Assembly: GCA_963756715.1 (NCBI GenBank)
Contig: CAVWOV010000042.1
Location: forward strand, 175,169-239,168
DNA from: VAZQ01 sp963756715
GTDB lineage: Bacteria > Pseudomonadota > Alphaproteobacteria > Rhizobiales > Xanthobacteraceae
Direction: 5' to 3'
Length of the DNA: 64,000 nucleotides
A program made the translations under genes and the position numbers. A model generated the notes under the pieces. The model had not been told where the DNA came from. It worked only from the letters and a program-made list of their open reading frames with translations, and made no database searches. This document shows, in pieces, positions 27,773 to 37,565 of the stretch. Numbering within the stretch: the stretch's first letter is position 1; the number at the start of each line of letters is the position of its first letter.

Positions 27773-28684
27773 ATGCAGCGGCGCTTTGCCACCCTCGATG
27801 TATTCGCCAACCGGCGCTTCGCCGGCAATCCGCTCGCCGTGGTGCTCGATGCCGGCGGGCTCGACACCGCCGCGATGCAGACGATCGCGCGCGAGTTCAA
27901 CCTTCCCGAGACGGTGTTCGTGCTGCCGCCGGAAAATGCCGCCCATCGCGCACGGCTGCGCATCTTCACGCCGGCCCGCGAACTGCCGTTCGCCGGTCAT
28001 CCGACGGTTGGCACGGCGGTGCTGCTGGCTCTGCAGGATCGCAGCCCGTCGGGCCACGAGATGGTGCTCGAGGAGAATATCGGGCCGGTGCGCTGCGTGT
28101 TCGAAACCGGAGGGGGCGAGGGCGCGGGCGAGCGCGGCCGGGTGCGCTTCACCATCCCGCAACTGCCCGCCGAAGCTGGCTCCGTACCCGCTGATGCGGC
28201 GATCGCCGCCGCGCTGCATCTTGCTCCGGCCGACATCGGTTTCGATCGCCACCGCCCGTCGCGCTGGTCGGCCGGCAATGCCTTTACATTCGTGCCGGTC
28301 GCGGGGCTTGCCGCCATGGCGCGGGCGCGACCGGACCCCATGTCCTTTGACGCGGCATTCGGCGCTGAAGGAGTGGTGGCGGCAGCTTTCCTCTATTGCG
28401 CCGAGTGCGCCGAGCCCGGCCACGACTTTCATGGCCGGATGTTCGCGCCGGGTATGGGCCTGATCGAGGATCCGGCGACCGGATCGGCCGCTGCCGCATT
28501 CGCGGGCGTGCTTGCGCAGTTCGTCCCGGGCGATGGCGACCATGCGTACGCGATCGAGCAGGGCTACGAGATGGGCCGGCCGAGCCTGATCCATCTTGCG
28601 ATCACGCTTCGCGACGGCAAGCTTGGCGCCGCCTCGATTGGCGGCGACGCCGTGATCGTGACGCAAGGCACGATCGAAGCATGA
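27773..28684 (+). CDS. PhzF family isomerase/epimerase-like protein
   Basis: 303 residues with the PhzF start (FATLDVFANRRFAGNPLAVV), the catalytic Glu in FNLPETVFVLPP and the second-half repeat ending LIEDPATGSAAAAFAGVLAQ. PhzF folds are two-domain, diaminopimelate-epimerase-like and cytoplasmic. Named members isomerise a phenazine precursor, but most, including this one without phenazine neighbours, have unknown substrates. AAGAGGAG lies 4 bases before the ATG. Its stop overlaps the start of the NUDIX gene (ATGA). Confidence 0.92.
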   Translation: MQRRFATLDVFANRRFAGNPLAVVLDAGGLDTAAMQTIAREFNLPETVFVLPPENAAHRARLRIFTPARELPFAGHPTVGTAVLLALQDRSPSGHEMVLEENIGPVRCVFETGGGEGAGERGRVRFTIPQLPAEAGSVPADAAIAAALHLAPADIGFDRHRPSRWSAGNAFTFVPVAGLAAMARARPDPMSFDAAFGAEGVVAAAFLYCAECAEPGHDFHGRMFAPGMGLIEDPATGSAAAAFAGVLAQFVPGDGDHAYAIEQGYEMGRPSLIHLAITLRDGKLGAASIGGDAVIVTQGTIEA

Positions 28685-29409
28685 CGGTCCCGACGGCGGA
28701 CGCGCATGCGAGTTCGATCGTCCGCCTCGATCGGCTGGAGCTCGCCTTCGCGCCAAGGCCGTGGCCGTTCGCCGCCGAGCGCCGCGACGAGATCGACCGG
28801 CATTTTGCGACGCTGAGACAAGCGAAACCCGAGCTCTGGAACGGGCGAATGCTGCTGCTCGCCGAACATGCGATCGAGCGAACAGTGCTGCGCGGCGCCT
28901 TCCTGGAGACCGACTTCGCCAGCTTCGTCGCCTGGCGCGACTGGGGCTTCCCGGAATCGGGGGTCCGCAACTGCTTCGCCATGGGTGCGCTGCGGGCGGG
29001 AGACGGCGCCTATCTGCTCGGCGTCATGGGACCGCACACGGTGAATGCCGGAAGCGTCTACTTCCCGGCAGGGGTGCCCGATCTCGACGACATCATCGGC
29101 GACGAGGTTGATCTCGCCAGCAATGTCCGCCGCGAGGTTGCCGAGGAAACCGGGCTTGATCCCGGCGCATACATCGCCGACGACGGCTGGGTCTGCGTGC
29201 GCACCGGGCCGCGCCTTGCCATGATGAAGCTCCTCGACGTGCCCACGGCCGCCGACGCGTTGCGGGCGCGCATCGTCGCGCATCTCGCAAGCGAGGCTAA
29301 GCCTGAGCTTGCCGATATCCGGATCGTGCGCGGGCCCGCCGATCTCGATCCGATGATGCCGCCGTTCGTGACTGCGTTCCTGAAACACATGTGGAGCCGA
29401 ACGCCATGA
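28681..29409 (+). CDS. NUDIX hydrolase
   Basis: 242 residues from the ATG at 28681 that overlaps the phzF stop. The NUDIX helix is visible as NVRREVAEETGLDPG near residues 150-165 (REVAEETGL core), preceded by GSVYFPAGVPDLDD, which takes the place of the usual Gly-rich start. The unusual length before the NUDIX box (about 140 residues) suggests an additional N-terminal domain. NUDIX enzymes hydrolyse nucleoside diphosphates linked to another group; the substrate is not predictable. It is coupled on both sides, to phzF and ppk2, by ATGA overlaps. Confidence 0.85.
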   Translation: MTVPTADAHASSIVRLDRLELAFAPRPWPFAAERRDEIDRHFATLRQAKPELWNGRMLLLAEHAIERTVLRGAFLETDFASFVAWRDWGFPESGVRNCFAMGALRAGDGAYLLGVMGPHTVNAGSVYFPAGVPDLDDIIGDEVDLASNVRREVAEETGLDPGAYIADDGWVCVRTGPRLAMMKLLDVPTAADALRARIVAHLASEAKPELADIRIVRGPADLDPMMPPFVTAFLKHMWSRTP

Positions 29410-30314
29410 AGTCCGATAAAATTCTCAAGCGGTTTCGCATCGACGATCCCGACAAGTTCCGGCTCGCGTCGTTCGATCCGGCCGATACCGGCGGAGTCGA
29501 TTTCGACAAGGCCGACGCCAAGGCGATGCTCGCCGACGACATCAAACATCTCGCCGAGTTGCAGGAACGTCTCTATGCCGATGACCACTGGGCAGTTTTG
29601 GTGGTGCTGCAGGCGATGGACGCCGCCGGCAAGGATGGCGTGATCAAGCATGTCATGACCGGGCTCAATCCGCAGGGTGTCGAGGTGCATCCGTTCAAGG
29701 CGCCGAGCCCGGAGGAATTGGACCACGATTTTCTCTGGCGGGCCGGCAAGCGGCTGCCGTCGCGCGGACGGATCGGAATTTTCAACCGCTCGCACTACGA
29801 GGAGGTGCTGGTGGTGCGGGTCCATCAGGAATTCCTGGAGCGGCAGAAAATCCCGAAGAGTTTGCTCGGCAAGAATATCTGGACCGAGCGCTTCAAGGAC
29901 ATCCGCGCGTTCGAGCGTCATCTCGCCCGCAACGGCACCCGCGTAATCAAGTTCTTCCTCCATGTCTCGCCGGAAGAACAGCGCAAGCGCCTGCTCGACC
30001 GGCTGGAGCAGCCCGGCAAACGCTGGAAGTTCTCGGCGGGCGACATCGCCGAGCGCAAGCTCTGGGGTAAATACATGGATGCCTACGAGGACATGATCCG
30101 CTGCACCAGCCGCGAGGAGGCGCCATGGTATGTGGTGCCCGCTGACAACAAGCCGTTCGCCCGGTTGGTCGTCGCGGCCGCGCTGATCGAGACGCTGGAA
30201 GAGCTCGATCTCCAATATCCCAAGGTCGAGGGCAAGGCGCTCGAAGAGATGCAGCAGGTGCGCGACGCCTTGCTGGCCGAAGGGCAGGGCAAGGGCGGCA
30301 AGGCTACCAAGTGA
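29406..30314 (+). CDS. PPK2 family polyphosphate:nucleotide phosphotransferase
   Basis: 302 residues from the ATG at 29406, overlapping the NUDIX stop. PPK2 signatures are the Walker A-like LQAMDAAGKDGVIKHV, the GRIGIFNRSHYEEVLVVRVH block and the lid region LLDRLEQPGKRWKFS. The family moves phosphate between polyphosphate and nucleotides in the cytoplasm; length and motifs fit a one-domain PPK2. Coupling with a NUDIX enzyme and PhzF suggests a shared nucleotide-related job, but this is inference. Confidence 0.93.
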   Translation: MKSDKILKRFRIDDPDKFRLASFDPADTGGVDFDKADAKAMLADDIKHLAELQERLYADDHWAVLVVLQAMDAAGKDGVIKHVMTGLNPQGVEVHPFKAPSPEELDHDFLWRAGKRLPSRGRIGIFNRSHYEEVLVVRVHQEFLERQKIPKSLLGKNIWTERFKDIRAFERHLARNGTRVIKFFLHVSPEEQRKRLLDRLEQPGKRWKFSAGDIAERKLWGKYMDAYEDMIRCTSREEAPWYVVPADNKPFARLVVAAALIETLEELDLQYPKVEGKALEEMQQVRDALLAEGQGKGGKATK

Positions 30315-30416
30315 TTGTGTAGAACCGTCGATCGACCGATTGACATTCGGCCGATGTTAGGATTTAAGTCACACAACCGCTCGCCGCGCAGTGCCTTCCG
30401 GAGGCGCCGCCCGGCC

Positions 30417-30553
30417 GGTGGAGCGCCGGGGAGGCGCAGCCCCTGTTCACCCAGGGGCGCGTGTCCTCGCAAGACACGCGGCATCCCGATCGCAAGGGGT
30501 GCCAAAGGGAGCGCGTAGCGCACGCTCCCGAGGCGCCTCCCCGGCGCTCCATT
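30417..30553. other. Four-hairpin multi-branch element closed by an 18-bp stem
   Basis: GGAGCGCCGGGGAGGCGC (30420-30437) is the exact reverse complement of 30533-30550; T30419-A30551 and two G-T pairs extend the stem. Inside are four consecutive hairpins with 7-bp stems: 30439-30458 (GCCCCTG), 30459-30479 (GCGTGTC), 30481-30502 (GCATCCC, one G-T pair) and 30507-30529 (GGGAGCG). Loops are 6-9 bases; loops 2 and 3 share TCGCAA. It lies in the 640-base gap between ppk2 and leuA. It could be a structured RNA or a palindromic genomic repeat; no matching family is known to me. Confidence 0.75.
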
Positions 30554-30572
30554 CCATGGCGGAACGGAAAAA

Positions 30573-30734
30573 GTGGGACGGGCGAACCCTTCGCCTTTCA
30601 AACCAACAAGGGCGGCGGAGCTTTCGCTCTATGACCAACTTGCGCAGCGGGCCTATCTTCCGCTACAAGACATCCGGTCCTACATAGGCATTAACGCGGA
30701 GTTCACCTTGCTCCGCGACCCTACGGGACCATAA
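30573..30734 (+). CDS. Possible 53-residue small protein upstream of the leu leader
   Basis: A GTG-started frame ends at TAA 30732-30734, 12 bases before the leader-peptide ATG. Its composition looks protein-like (ELSLYDQLAQRAYLPL, RSYIGINAEFTLLRD) with Leu/Tyr-spaced helices, unlike the neighbouring frames. The frame is open upstream into the multi-hairpin element. No family is recognised and there is no clear ribosome site, so it may instead be a remnant of a longer gene. Confidence 0.35.
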   Translation: MGRANPSPFKPTRAAELSLYDQLAQRAYLPLQDIRSYIGINAEFTLLRDPTGP

Positions 30735-30746
30735 CGAGGACGAGCG

Positions 30747-30851
30747 ATGTCGACGCGCCGCGATTTCCGCGCGATCACCCGGGGGGCCGTCAAGGCCCGG
30801 CCGGACGCTGTCCGCATTCTCGACGGGCTCCTGCTCCTTAGCGTCCCCTGA
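30747..30851 (+). CDS. leuA leader peptide with four consecutive Leu codons
   Basis: A 34-residue ORF starts at ATG 30747, with GAGGA 6 bases upstream, and stops at TGA 30849. Codons 28-31 are CTC CTG CTC CTT, four leucines in a row, plus another CTC at codon 25, just before the stop. Hairpins start at the stop codon and fill the space to leuA. This is the classic arrangement for ribosome-mediated attenuation: a shortage of charged leucyl-tRNA stalls the ribosome at the Leu run and changes the downstream fold. It sits 105 bases before leuA. Confidence 0.8.
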   Translation: MSTRRDFRAITRGAVKARPDAVRILDGLLLLSVP

Positions 30852-30937
30852 GGGCCGTAAGGGCGTTCGCGCCTGGGCACTCAGGGGGATCCGAGCCACG
30901 GAACCCACGAGCGCCCCAGGAAACAACGAACGGGCGC
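30845..30937 (+). promoter_or_regulatory. leuA attenuator hairpins
   Basis: CCCCTGAG (30845-30852, overlapping the leader stop) pairs with CTCAGGGG (30880-30887). Inside it, GGCG-TTCG-CGCC forms a UUCG-capped hairpin. A further stem GCGCCC (30911-30916) with GGGCGC (30932-30937) stands just before the leuA ribosome site. No clear T run follows, so the last stem may act on translation or with Rho. Stalling at the leader Leu codons would block the left arm of the first stem. Confidence 0.6.
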
Positions 30938-30956
30938 ACAGCTAAGGACCAGTCTC

Positions 30957-32543
<1,587 letters not shown>

Positions 32544-32592
32544 GCGTACGGCGTCATAAGCATCCAAGCTTACAAATCGCGACGGGCAGGTT

Positions 32593-32717
32593 GTCATTCC
32601 GGGGCGGCGCGCAGCGCCGAGCCCGGAACCCAGAAGTCGCCCACGAACGGTACGCTTTCTCGATGTTTATGATTTCATGGGTTCCGGCTCGCGGGCTTTC
32701 CCGCGCCCCGGAATGAC
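32593..32717. repeat. Palindromic intergenic repeat with 14-bp inverted ends
   Basis: GTCATTCCGGGGCG at the left end is the reverse complement of CGCCCCGGAATGAC at the right end (32704-32717). Inner arms AACCCAGAA and TGGGTT also face each other. It accounts for most of the 354-base gap between leuA and the next gene; nothing else was seen in 32718-32897. Confidence 0.8.
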
Positions 32718-32897
32718 CGGGAGCGTTCCCTTGGCCGAGACCGATACGGAAGCACAGGCCGAACGATTATGCAGATGATGCGCCGAGTAACACTGCGGCG
32801 TGCAATATCCCCTAAGAGCTAAAAACCCGCGCGGCCATGGCGGCGACGCAACTCTGGCGGCCAATGCCTCGCGATGGAATTTGAACGGGAGCTGAAC

Positions 32898-33458
32898 ATG
32901 GATGCCACATCGGACATGGGCTTGCTAACCCAACGGATCGACAAGTTGCAGCGGGCCGTGACGGCTGTGAGCTGCGTTGCGGCGGCGGCGGTACTTCTGG
33001 CGTCCCTCAGCTATTTTCTGAGGCCGGGAAATGCCGAGTTCGCGAGACGCACCGACACATCTCAGACCATCTCCGCGCGAAGAATCGTCATCTACAACGA
33101 CGATGGCAAGTTGGTTGCATCGCTGGGCGCCAGCGATCTGACACCGGATCTCGCTTTGTCGGACGCACGCGGCGAGCCGGTGGCCCTTCTGAGCGTTGGC
33201 AATGACAGGCGACCGACCTTGATTATGGTTGACCCGGAGAAAAAAACTCGCGCCGTTCTCGATTTCAAATCAAACGGCGCGCCATCGCTTACCTTTTCCG
33301 ACGCTCCTAATATATCCCGATTGAGGCTGACTAACGATGGCAACCCGACCATTACGCTAGCTGATCCCAAAGGCGTTACACGCTGGTCGGTTTCCGTGGA
33401 CCAAAGCGGTGGACATGTGCGGATGTTCGACGCCAGCGGAACGGAAGTCCAACCCTAA
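32898..33458 (+). CDS. Membrane-anchored hypothetical protein with repeated beta-strand-like units
   Basis: 186 residues from the ATG at 32898, which has GGAG 8 bases upstream; the in-frame ATG at 32874 has none. One membrane segment (about residues 23-42, AVSCVAAAAVLLASLSYFL) anchors an extracytoplasmic part. That part consists of short repeats of the form R/K-x-hydrophobic-x-x-x-x-D/N-G-x-P, for example RIVIYNDDGKLVASLGASD, PALLSVGNDRRP-like and RLRLTNDGNPTITLADPKG. This looks like a small repeated beta-hairpin fold. No known function. It is flanked by intergenic repeats and small accessory genes. Confidence 0.65.
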   Translation: MDATSDMGLLTQRIDKLQRAVTAVSCVAAAAVLLASLSYFLRPGNAEFARRTDTSQTISARRIVIYNDDGKLVASLGASDLTPDLALSDARGEPVALLSVGNDRRPTLIMVDPEKKTRAVLDFKSNGAPSLTFSDAPNISRLRLTNDGNPTITLADPKGVTRWSVSVDQSGGHVRMFDASGTEVQP

Positions 33459-33812
33459 ATTTAGGTAACGCGGTGCGCGTCTGGCGGCCCGACGCAACGT
33501 TGCGCAGTCGCATGACCCATCCTCGGCGCCGCGCTGTGCAAGCCACGCCGCCAAGGAACAGGCGGCTGGCTCCATATCCGCCCGCTGATGGGCTGCGCCC
33601 ACGACGCGCCGGAATATCGGCGGCAGATTGCGGCGGAGATGGATGACGCCGCCGACAGGCACCGGTCGCGCGCAAAAGGATGACGATCAACGCGGAGCCC
33701 CACACCGGCTACCAGGGCGTGCAATGCGACTGTAAGCCGCCGGTGGAAGTCAACTCTTGTGGTGGACAGCGGGGCGAGGTTATTTCACTTCCGAAGGAAG
33801 TGGAGGCCCTGG
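33459..33812. other. Gene-free stretch
   Basis: 354 bases without a convincing gene or RNA on either strand. Short frames are open on both strands but show no protein-like pattern. The last 30 bases contain GGAGG that serves the next gene. Confidence 0.5.
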
Positions 33813-34205
33813 ATGAGGCTGATTGGCTTGATGCTTATATTGATTCCAGTGTTTGTCGTTACGTCTTTCGCTCGCGACACCGACCTTGAGCGCATGCTCC
33901 GGCGCCTCGATCCGGCGACGCGTTTCGAACAGCTATGCGGGACGGAAGCGATGCGCCGGATCGACAAAGACAAAAGCAATCCGTTCCATCCAGACCGGGC
34001 TGACGTGGGCGCCGTGTCGCAACCCCTCGCCGTAGATCAGCTAATGCAGGGCTCTGGCGGGGCGTTTCGAAGTCGCGGCCATTGGTATCGATTCTCGTTT
34101 ACCTGTCGCGCATCGTCCGACCACCTGAAGGTGTTCGATTTTAAATACACCATCGGCACGGAAATCCCTGAAGCGGAATGGGACTCCTATGGATTGTGGA
34201 AGTAG
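33813..34205 (+). CDS. Exported DUF930 family protein
   Basis: 130 residues from the ATG at 33813 (GGAGG about 9 bases upstream), starting with a signal peptide (MRLIGLMLILIPVFVVTSFA). The mature part fits DUF930: LRRLDPATRFEQLCGTEAM, then GGAFRSRGHWYRFSFTCR and an ending rich in aromatic and acidic residues. Two cysteines (in QLCG and FTCR) could form a disulfide in the periplasm. Function is unknown. The frame is open 54 bases further upstream but without signal-like sequence. Confidence 0.7.
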   Translation: MRLIGLMLILIPVFVVTSFARDTDLERMLRRLDPATRFEQLCGTEAMRRIDKDKSNPFHPDRADVGAVSQPLAVDQLMQGSGGAFRSRGHWYRFSFTCRASSDHLKVFDFKYTIGTEIPEAEWDSYGLWK

Positions 34206-34457
34206 CCCAGCTTCCTGATGGGCCCCCCGAGTGCCAGCACAGTTATGATTATCATTGATAGCAAGTGAAGAGGATGCAACGGGGGATTATAACCGTGGCA
34301 CGAAGTCGGAGAATGCATACAGATTTCGCGCATCTGATGCGGTTGCTATTGGGACCAAAGCTGATTGATGAGGCAAGAAAACTGATATCCGAAGCGCCGC
34401 GCCAATAGACCAAGAGACCTCACACTGGATTATGGACGCCCGTATACGGAGCATAAA

Positions 34458-34685
34458 TTGAAACGAAAGATCACCACGGCAGAACTCGCTAAGTTGATTA
34501 TGATCGAAATTCGGAGGCGGCCAGAATGTTCTCACGTCGAGAGCGTCGGATTTACGCGACCAATTCAGCGATCTCCAAATGATCCAAACTGGGCACCAGC
34601 TTTTTCATGCAACACCATGAAATTAGCGCCACAAATAGCTTATGGGATCGCTAGCAGATTCCAGAGCCTATACGATCTCGTCTAG
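34458..34685 (+). CDS. Small hypothetical protein with a TTG start
   Basis: 75 residues from TTG at 34458, which has GGAG 6 bases upstream. Sequence blocks TTAELAKLIMIEIRRRPEC and NDPNWAPAF look like a conserved short protein that I associate with Rhizobiales genomes, with a helical N-terminus and no signal peptide. Function unknown. The surrounding DNA (34206-34700) is noticeably less GC-rich than the rest, which may indicate transfer. A weaker 44-codon frame (34274-34408) lies upstream and is not called. Confidence 0.55.
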   Translation: MKRKITTAELAKLIMIEIRRRPECSHVESVGFTRPIQRSPNDPNWAPAFSCNTMKLAPQIAYGIASRFQSLYDLV

Positions 34686-35036
34686 TTCGACTTTTTGCTA
34701 ACCTGTGACCGGTTTTGGTTTTCTTTCGTTTTTTGCTTCCAATCGCCTGCCGATGCTGCGGCGTGCTTTTCGCCACCACATCCACGGCGCGCTCAAAGCG
34801 ACGCCATGCGTCGGGTTCACGGTGATGACGTGATGCCAAGGCACCGGACAATAACCGTCGTCCTGAGGCGCCCGCGTGAAATGCGGCTCTCGAAGGATGC
34901 GCGGCTAGCGCAAGTCGGCTGTTGCCGATTTGCCTCGCCCCATATGCGGATGTCGGGCAAACCCGACATCCGCGCCGTCGCCCATCGAGGATGCCCCGGT
35001 TCAAGGCAGGGGTCGCGCCTCAGGGTAACGGAGACA
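34686..35036. repeat. Repeat-rich intergenic stretch with a 12-bp hairpin
   Basis: GCGGATGTCGGG (34946-34957), loop CAAA and the exact complement (34962-34973) form a strong hairpin. On either side are degenerate copies of a palindromic element: CCTGAGGCGCCCGC...TCGAAGGATG around 34861-34902, and an inverted-looking relative CGAGGATGCCCC...CCTCAGGGT around 34985-35027. The left end (34690-34740) is a T-rich low-GC patch. No gene was recognised. Confidence 0.55.
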
Positions 35037-36236
35037 GTGCGTCAACGTTCGTCATTCGCAATGCCGGTAATTTTTGCAATTGCCGTCTGGACGATAACGC
35101 CCGCAATTGCGCAGGACACCATCACGATCGGTTTCACCGCCTCCAAGACCGGCGCGCTCAGCGAGGGCTCGCTCGCGCAGGTGCGCGGCTTCGAACTGTG
35201 GCGCGATGAGGTCAACGCCGCGGGCGGCCTCAAGGCGGGCAGCAAGAAATACAAAATCGCCTTCAAGAGCCACGATGACGAGTCGCAGGTCGTGCGTGTG
35301 CAGGAACTCTATGGCCGCCTGATCACGCAGGACAAGGCGCAGTTCCTGTTCGGGCCGGTCTCGTCGGGCTTGAGCGCGATGGCGGCGTTCGTCTCGGAAG
35401 AGAACGGCAAGGTGATGCTCAGCACCGCGGCCGATCCGAAGATCTTCCGGCTCGGCAACCGCAACCTGTTCCAGGTGACCACGCCGTCAAGCCGGAGTTT
35501 CGCCGGCGCCATTGCGGCGCTCAAAGCCAGGAACCCGAAGGCGCGCGTCGCGCTGGTCTATAAAAACGATCCGTTCACCCGTGCGGTCGTGCAGGCGACG
35601 CGCGAGCTTGCCACCGCTGAAGGGCTCACCGTGGTGCTGGACGAAGCCTACAGCCCGACGGCGACCGACTTCGGCCCGGTGGTTGACAAGGTCATCGCGT
35701 CGAAGGCTGACGCATTGCTGGGCGGCGGACACGGGTCCGACGGCATGGCGCTCGCCCGGACGCTCCACGACCGGAAGGCGGGGCTCAAATGGGTGACCCT
35801 GCTGGTGGCTCCCGGCCTGCCACAGTTTGCCGACCTGGGGGATGCCGCGCTCGGTGTGAGTTCGCCCGCGCAGTGGGTGCCGCAAGTGGCGTACAAGCCC
35901 CAGTTCGGGCCGAGTTCGCGGGACTTCAGCAACCGGTTCGGTGGCAAGTTCAAGACCGCGGCGACCGACGTTGCCGCCGCCGGCTATGCCAGCGGGCTCA
36001 TTCTCGGCCACGCGATCGAGGCGGCGGGTTCGCTTGATGCGGGCAAGATCGTCAATGCACTCAATAAGATAGACGCCACGACCATGTTTGGCCGGACCGG
36101 TTTCGCGGTTGATCCGAAGGAGCACGGGCTGCAACTCGCGCATGAGATGATTCTCCGGCAATGGCAGAAAAAAAACGGCCGGCTCATCCAGGAAGTGATA
36201 GCCCCGATCCCGGCAAAAACCGCCGACGCGCTGTAA
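35037..36236 (+). CDS. Branched-chain amino acid-type ABC transporter substrate-binding protein
   Basis: 399 residues from GTG 35037, chosen because it gives a signal peptide with a basic start (RQRSSFAMPVIFAIAVW) and cleavage after AIAQ; ATG 35061 is possible. The mature start DTITIGFTASKTGALSEGS and RGFELWRDEVNAAGG fit the LivK-like Peripla_BP_6 family. Core motifs are LYGRLITQDKAQFLFGPVSSG and PKARVALVYKNDPF. No ABC permease or ATPase genes adjoin, so it is an orphan binding protein or serves a transporter elsewhere. The ligand is unknown. Confidence 0.85.
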   Translation: MRQRSSFAMPVIFAIAVWTITPAIAQDTITIGFTASKTGALSEGSLAQVRGFELWRDEVNAAGGLKAGSKKYKIAFKSHDDESQVVRVQELYGRLITQDKAQFLFGPVSSGLSAMAAFVSEENGKVMLSTAADPKIFRLGNRNLFQVTTPSSRSFAGAIAALKARNPKARVALVYKNDPFTRAVVQATRELATAEGLTVVLDEAYSPTATDFGPVVDKVIASKADALLGGGHGSDGMALARTLHDRKAGLKWVTLLVAPGLPQFADLGDAALGVSSPAQWVPQVAYKPQFGPSSRDFSNRFGGKFKTAATDVAAAGYASGLILGHAIEAAGSLDAGKIVNALNKIDATTMFGRTGFAVDPKEHGLQLAHEMILRQWQKKNGRLIQEVIAPIPAKTADAL

Positions 36237-36448
36237 GACTTGGGCAGGGCTGTGAGCAAGATTCGACTGAAATCCGGCAGCATTAATCAAGAATGAATTG
36301 CCGTAAATCTGAAGATGAACGGAAATACAGAAACATGACGAACTCGTAAGCTTCGTGTGCGTTGTTGTTTTCTAACAAAACTTTAACTTGCTCCGCCGTT
36401 CCTTTCGATTTGTACTATGATCACGGTTGGATGTCTTGGGAGGAGCCA

Positions 36449-37024
36449 ATGTGGAAAGCCATCGTCGCCGGTACTGCCGCTCTCGCAATCGCAGGTTCTT
36501 CGCTGGTCTATGCGCAACAGCGCGGACGCCCTGATGGCGCGCAGCGCTGGCGGCCGAATGTTGAGGATATGCGCGCGTTCGGCGAGGCGCGTCTCGCCGG
36601 CCTGAAAGCCGGCCTGACCCTGACGCCCGAGCAGGAGAAGAACTGGCCGGCATTCGAGCAGGCCGCGCGTGACTTCGGCAAGCTCCGCCTCGATCGTATG
36701 ACCGCGAGGCGCAACGCCACACCGACTGACGATCCGGCCGAGCGGCTAAATCGGCGTGCGACGGCCATGATGGAGACCGGCATCGCGATGAAGAAATTGG
36801 CCGAGGCCACCGAGCCGCTCTACAAGAGCCTCGACGAGAGCCAAAAGCGACGCTTTGCCATGCTGTCGCGCATGGGCGGATCGCGTATGGGTATGGACGG
36901 CCACGGCCCGCGCTTTCGTGGCCGCGATCACCGGGATGGAGGCGGCCCGCGTCACTGGGGCCCGCACCGGACAGACGGCATGCATGATGAGGGATTGGAT
37001 CGGCCGGGCGAGCAACGCCTGTAG
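36449..37024 (+). CDS. LTXXQ-motif periplasmic protein (Spy/CpxP-like)
   Basis: 191 residues from ATG 36449 with GGGAGGAG 5 bases upstream and a signal peptide (AIVAGTAALAIAGSSLVYAQ). The mature part contains the LTXXQ-type motif TLTPEQEKNWPAFEQAARDFG and a second helical repeat ending LDESQKRRFAMLSRM, as in Spy/CpxP-like proteins. The C-terminus is unusually rich in His, Gly, Arg and Asp (GHGPRFRGRDHRDGGGPRHWGPH), which may bind metal. Such proteins act as periplasmic stress chaperones or metal sensors; the exact role is unknown. A strong terminator follows at 37092. Confidence 0.85.
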   Translation: MWKAIVAGTAALAIAGSSLVYAQQRGRPDGAQRWRPNVEDMRAFGEARLAGLKAGLTLTPEQEKNWPAFEQAARDFGKLRLDRMTARRNATPTDDPAERLNRRATAMMETGIAMKKLAEATEPLYKSLDESQKRRFAMLSRMGGSRMGMDGHGPRFRGRDHRDGGGPRHWGPHRTDGMHDEGLDRPGEQRL

Positions 37025-37091
37025 GTCGGTCTCATAAGCTAGCGGCGGCGGTCGCACTCCCAGCCCCCCGACACGATCGCCGACGCACTGG

Positions 37092-37128
37092 GAGCCGCCG
37101 GGTCCCCGCCCGGCGGCTCTTCCATTTT
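37092..37128 (+). terminator. Rho-independent terminator after the LTXXQ gene
   Basis: GAGCCGCCGGG (37092-37102), a 6-base loop and CCCGGCGGCTC (37109-37119) are followed by TTCCATTTTT. It lies 67 bases after the stop. Confidence 0.85.
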
Positions 37129-37224
37129 TCCACGCTTGCGGAAGGCCGTGGTTGATTGCTGGACAGCCCGGCAGGCCCCTGCTAAACGACCCGCGCTCAC
37201 GCGGGCAAGCCGCGGCGGTGCTCC

Positions 37225-37300
<76 letters not shown>

Positions 37301-37565
37301 ATGTTTTCAGCGACTTACTGGAAGCGGTGGCAGAACGGGTAGTGAATTTGAGACTTTCGGTTGGAAGTCTCATGTCTCACGGTCGCGGATGACTTTGGAC
37401 CGGCAAGGAAGGGAATCGGCGAGCCGTCAGCACCTCGGCGGCGTCGTACACGGTGTTGAGATACACTGGTTGGGGCGGCGGTAGCCGCCAGCGAGCGCCA
37501 CGTTGCGCCGTCCTTCCCCGGTTGCGTAGACTTGCGCCATAGGGTTGGCCGAGAGGGCAAAATCG

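Noticed and set aside
34274..34408. 44-codon small ORF
   Set aside because: Its ATG sits directly on the only ribosome-site-like bases and the composition is not convincing.
37348..37371. Hairpin GAGACTT/AAGTCTC after tRNA-Lys as a terminator
   Set aside because: No T run follows, so it was not called as a terminator.
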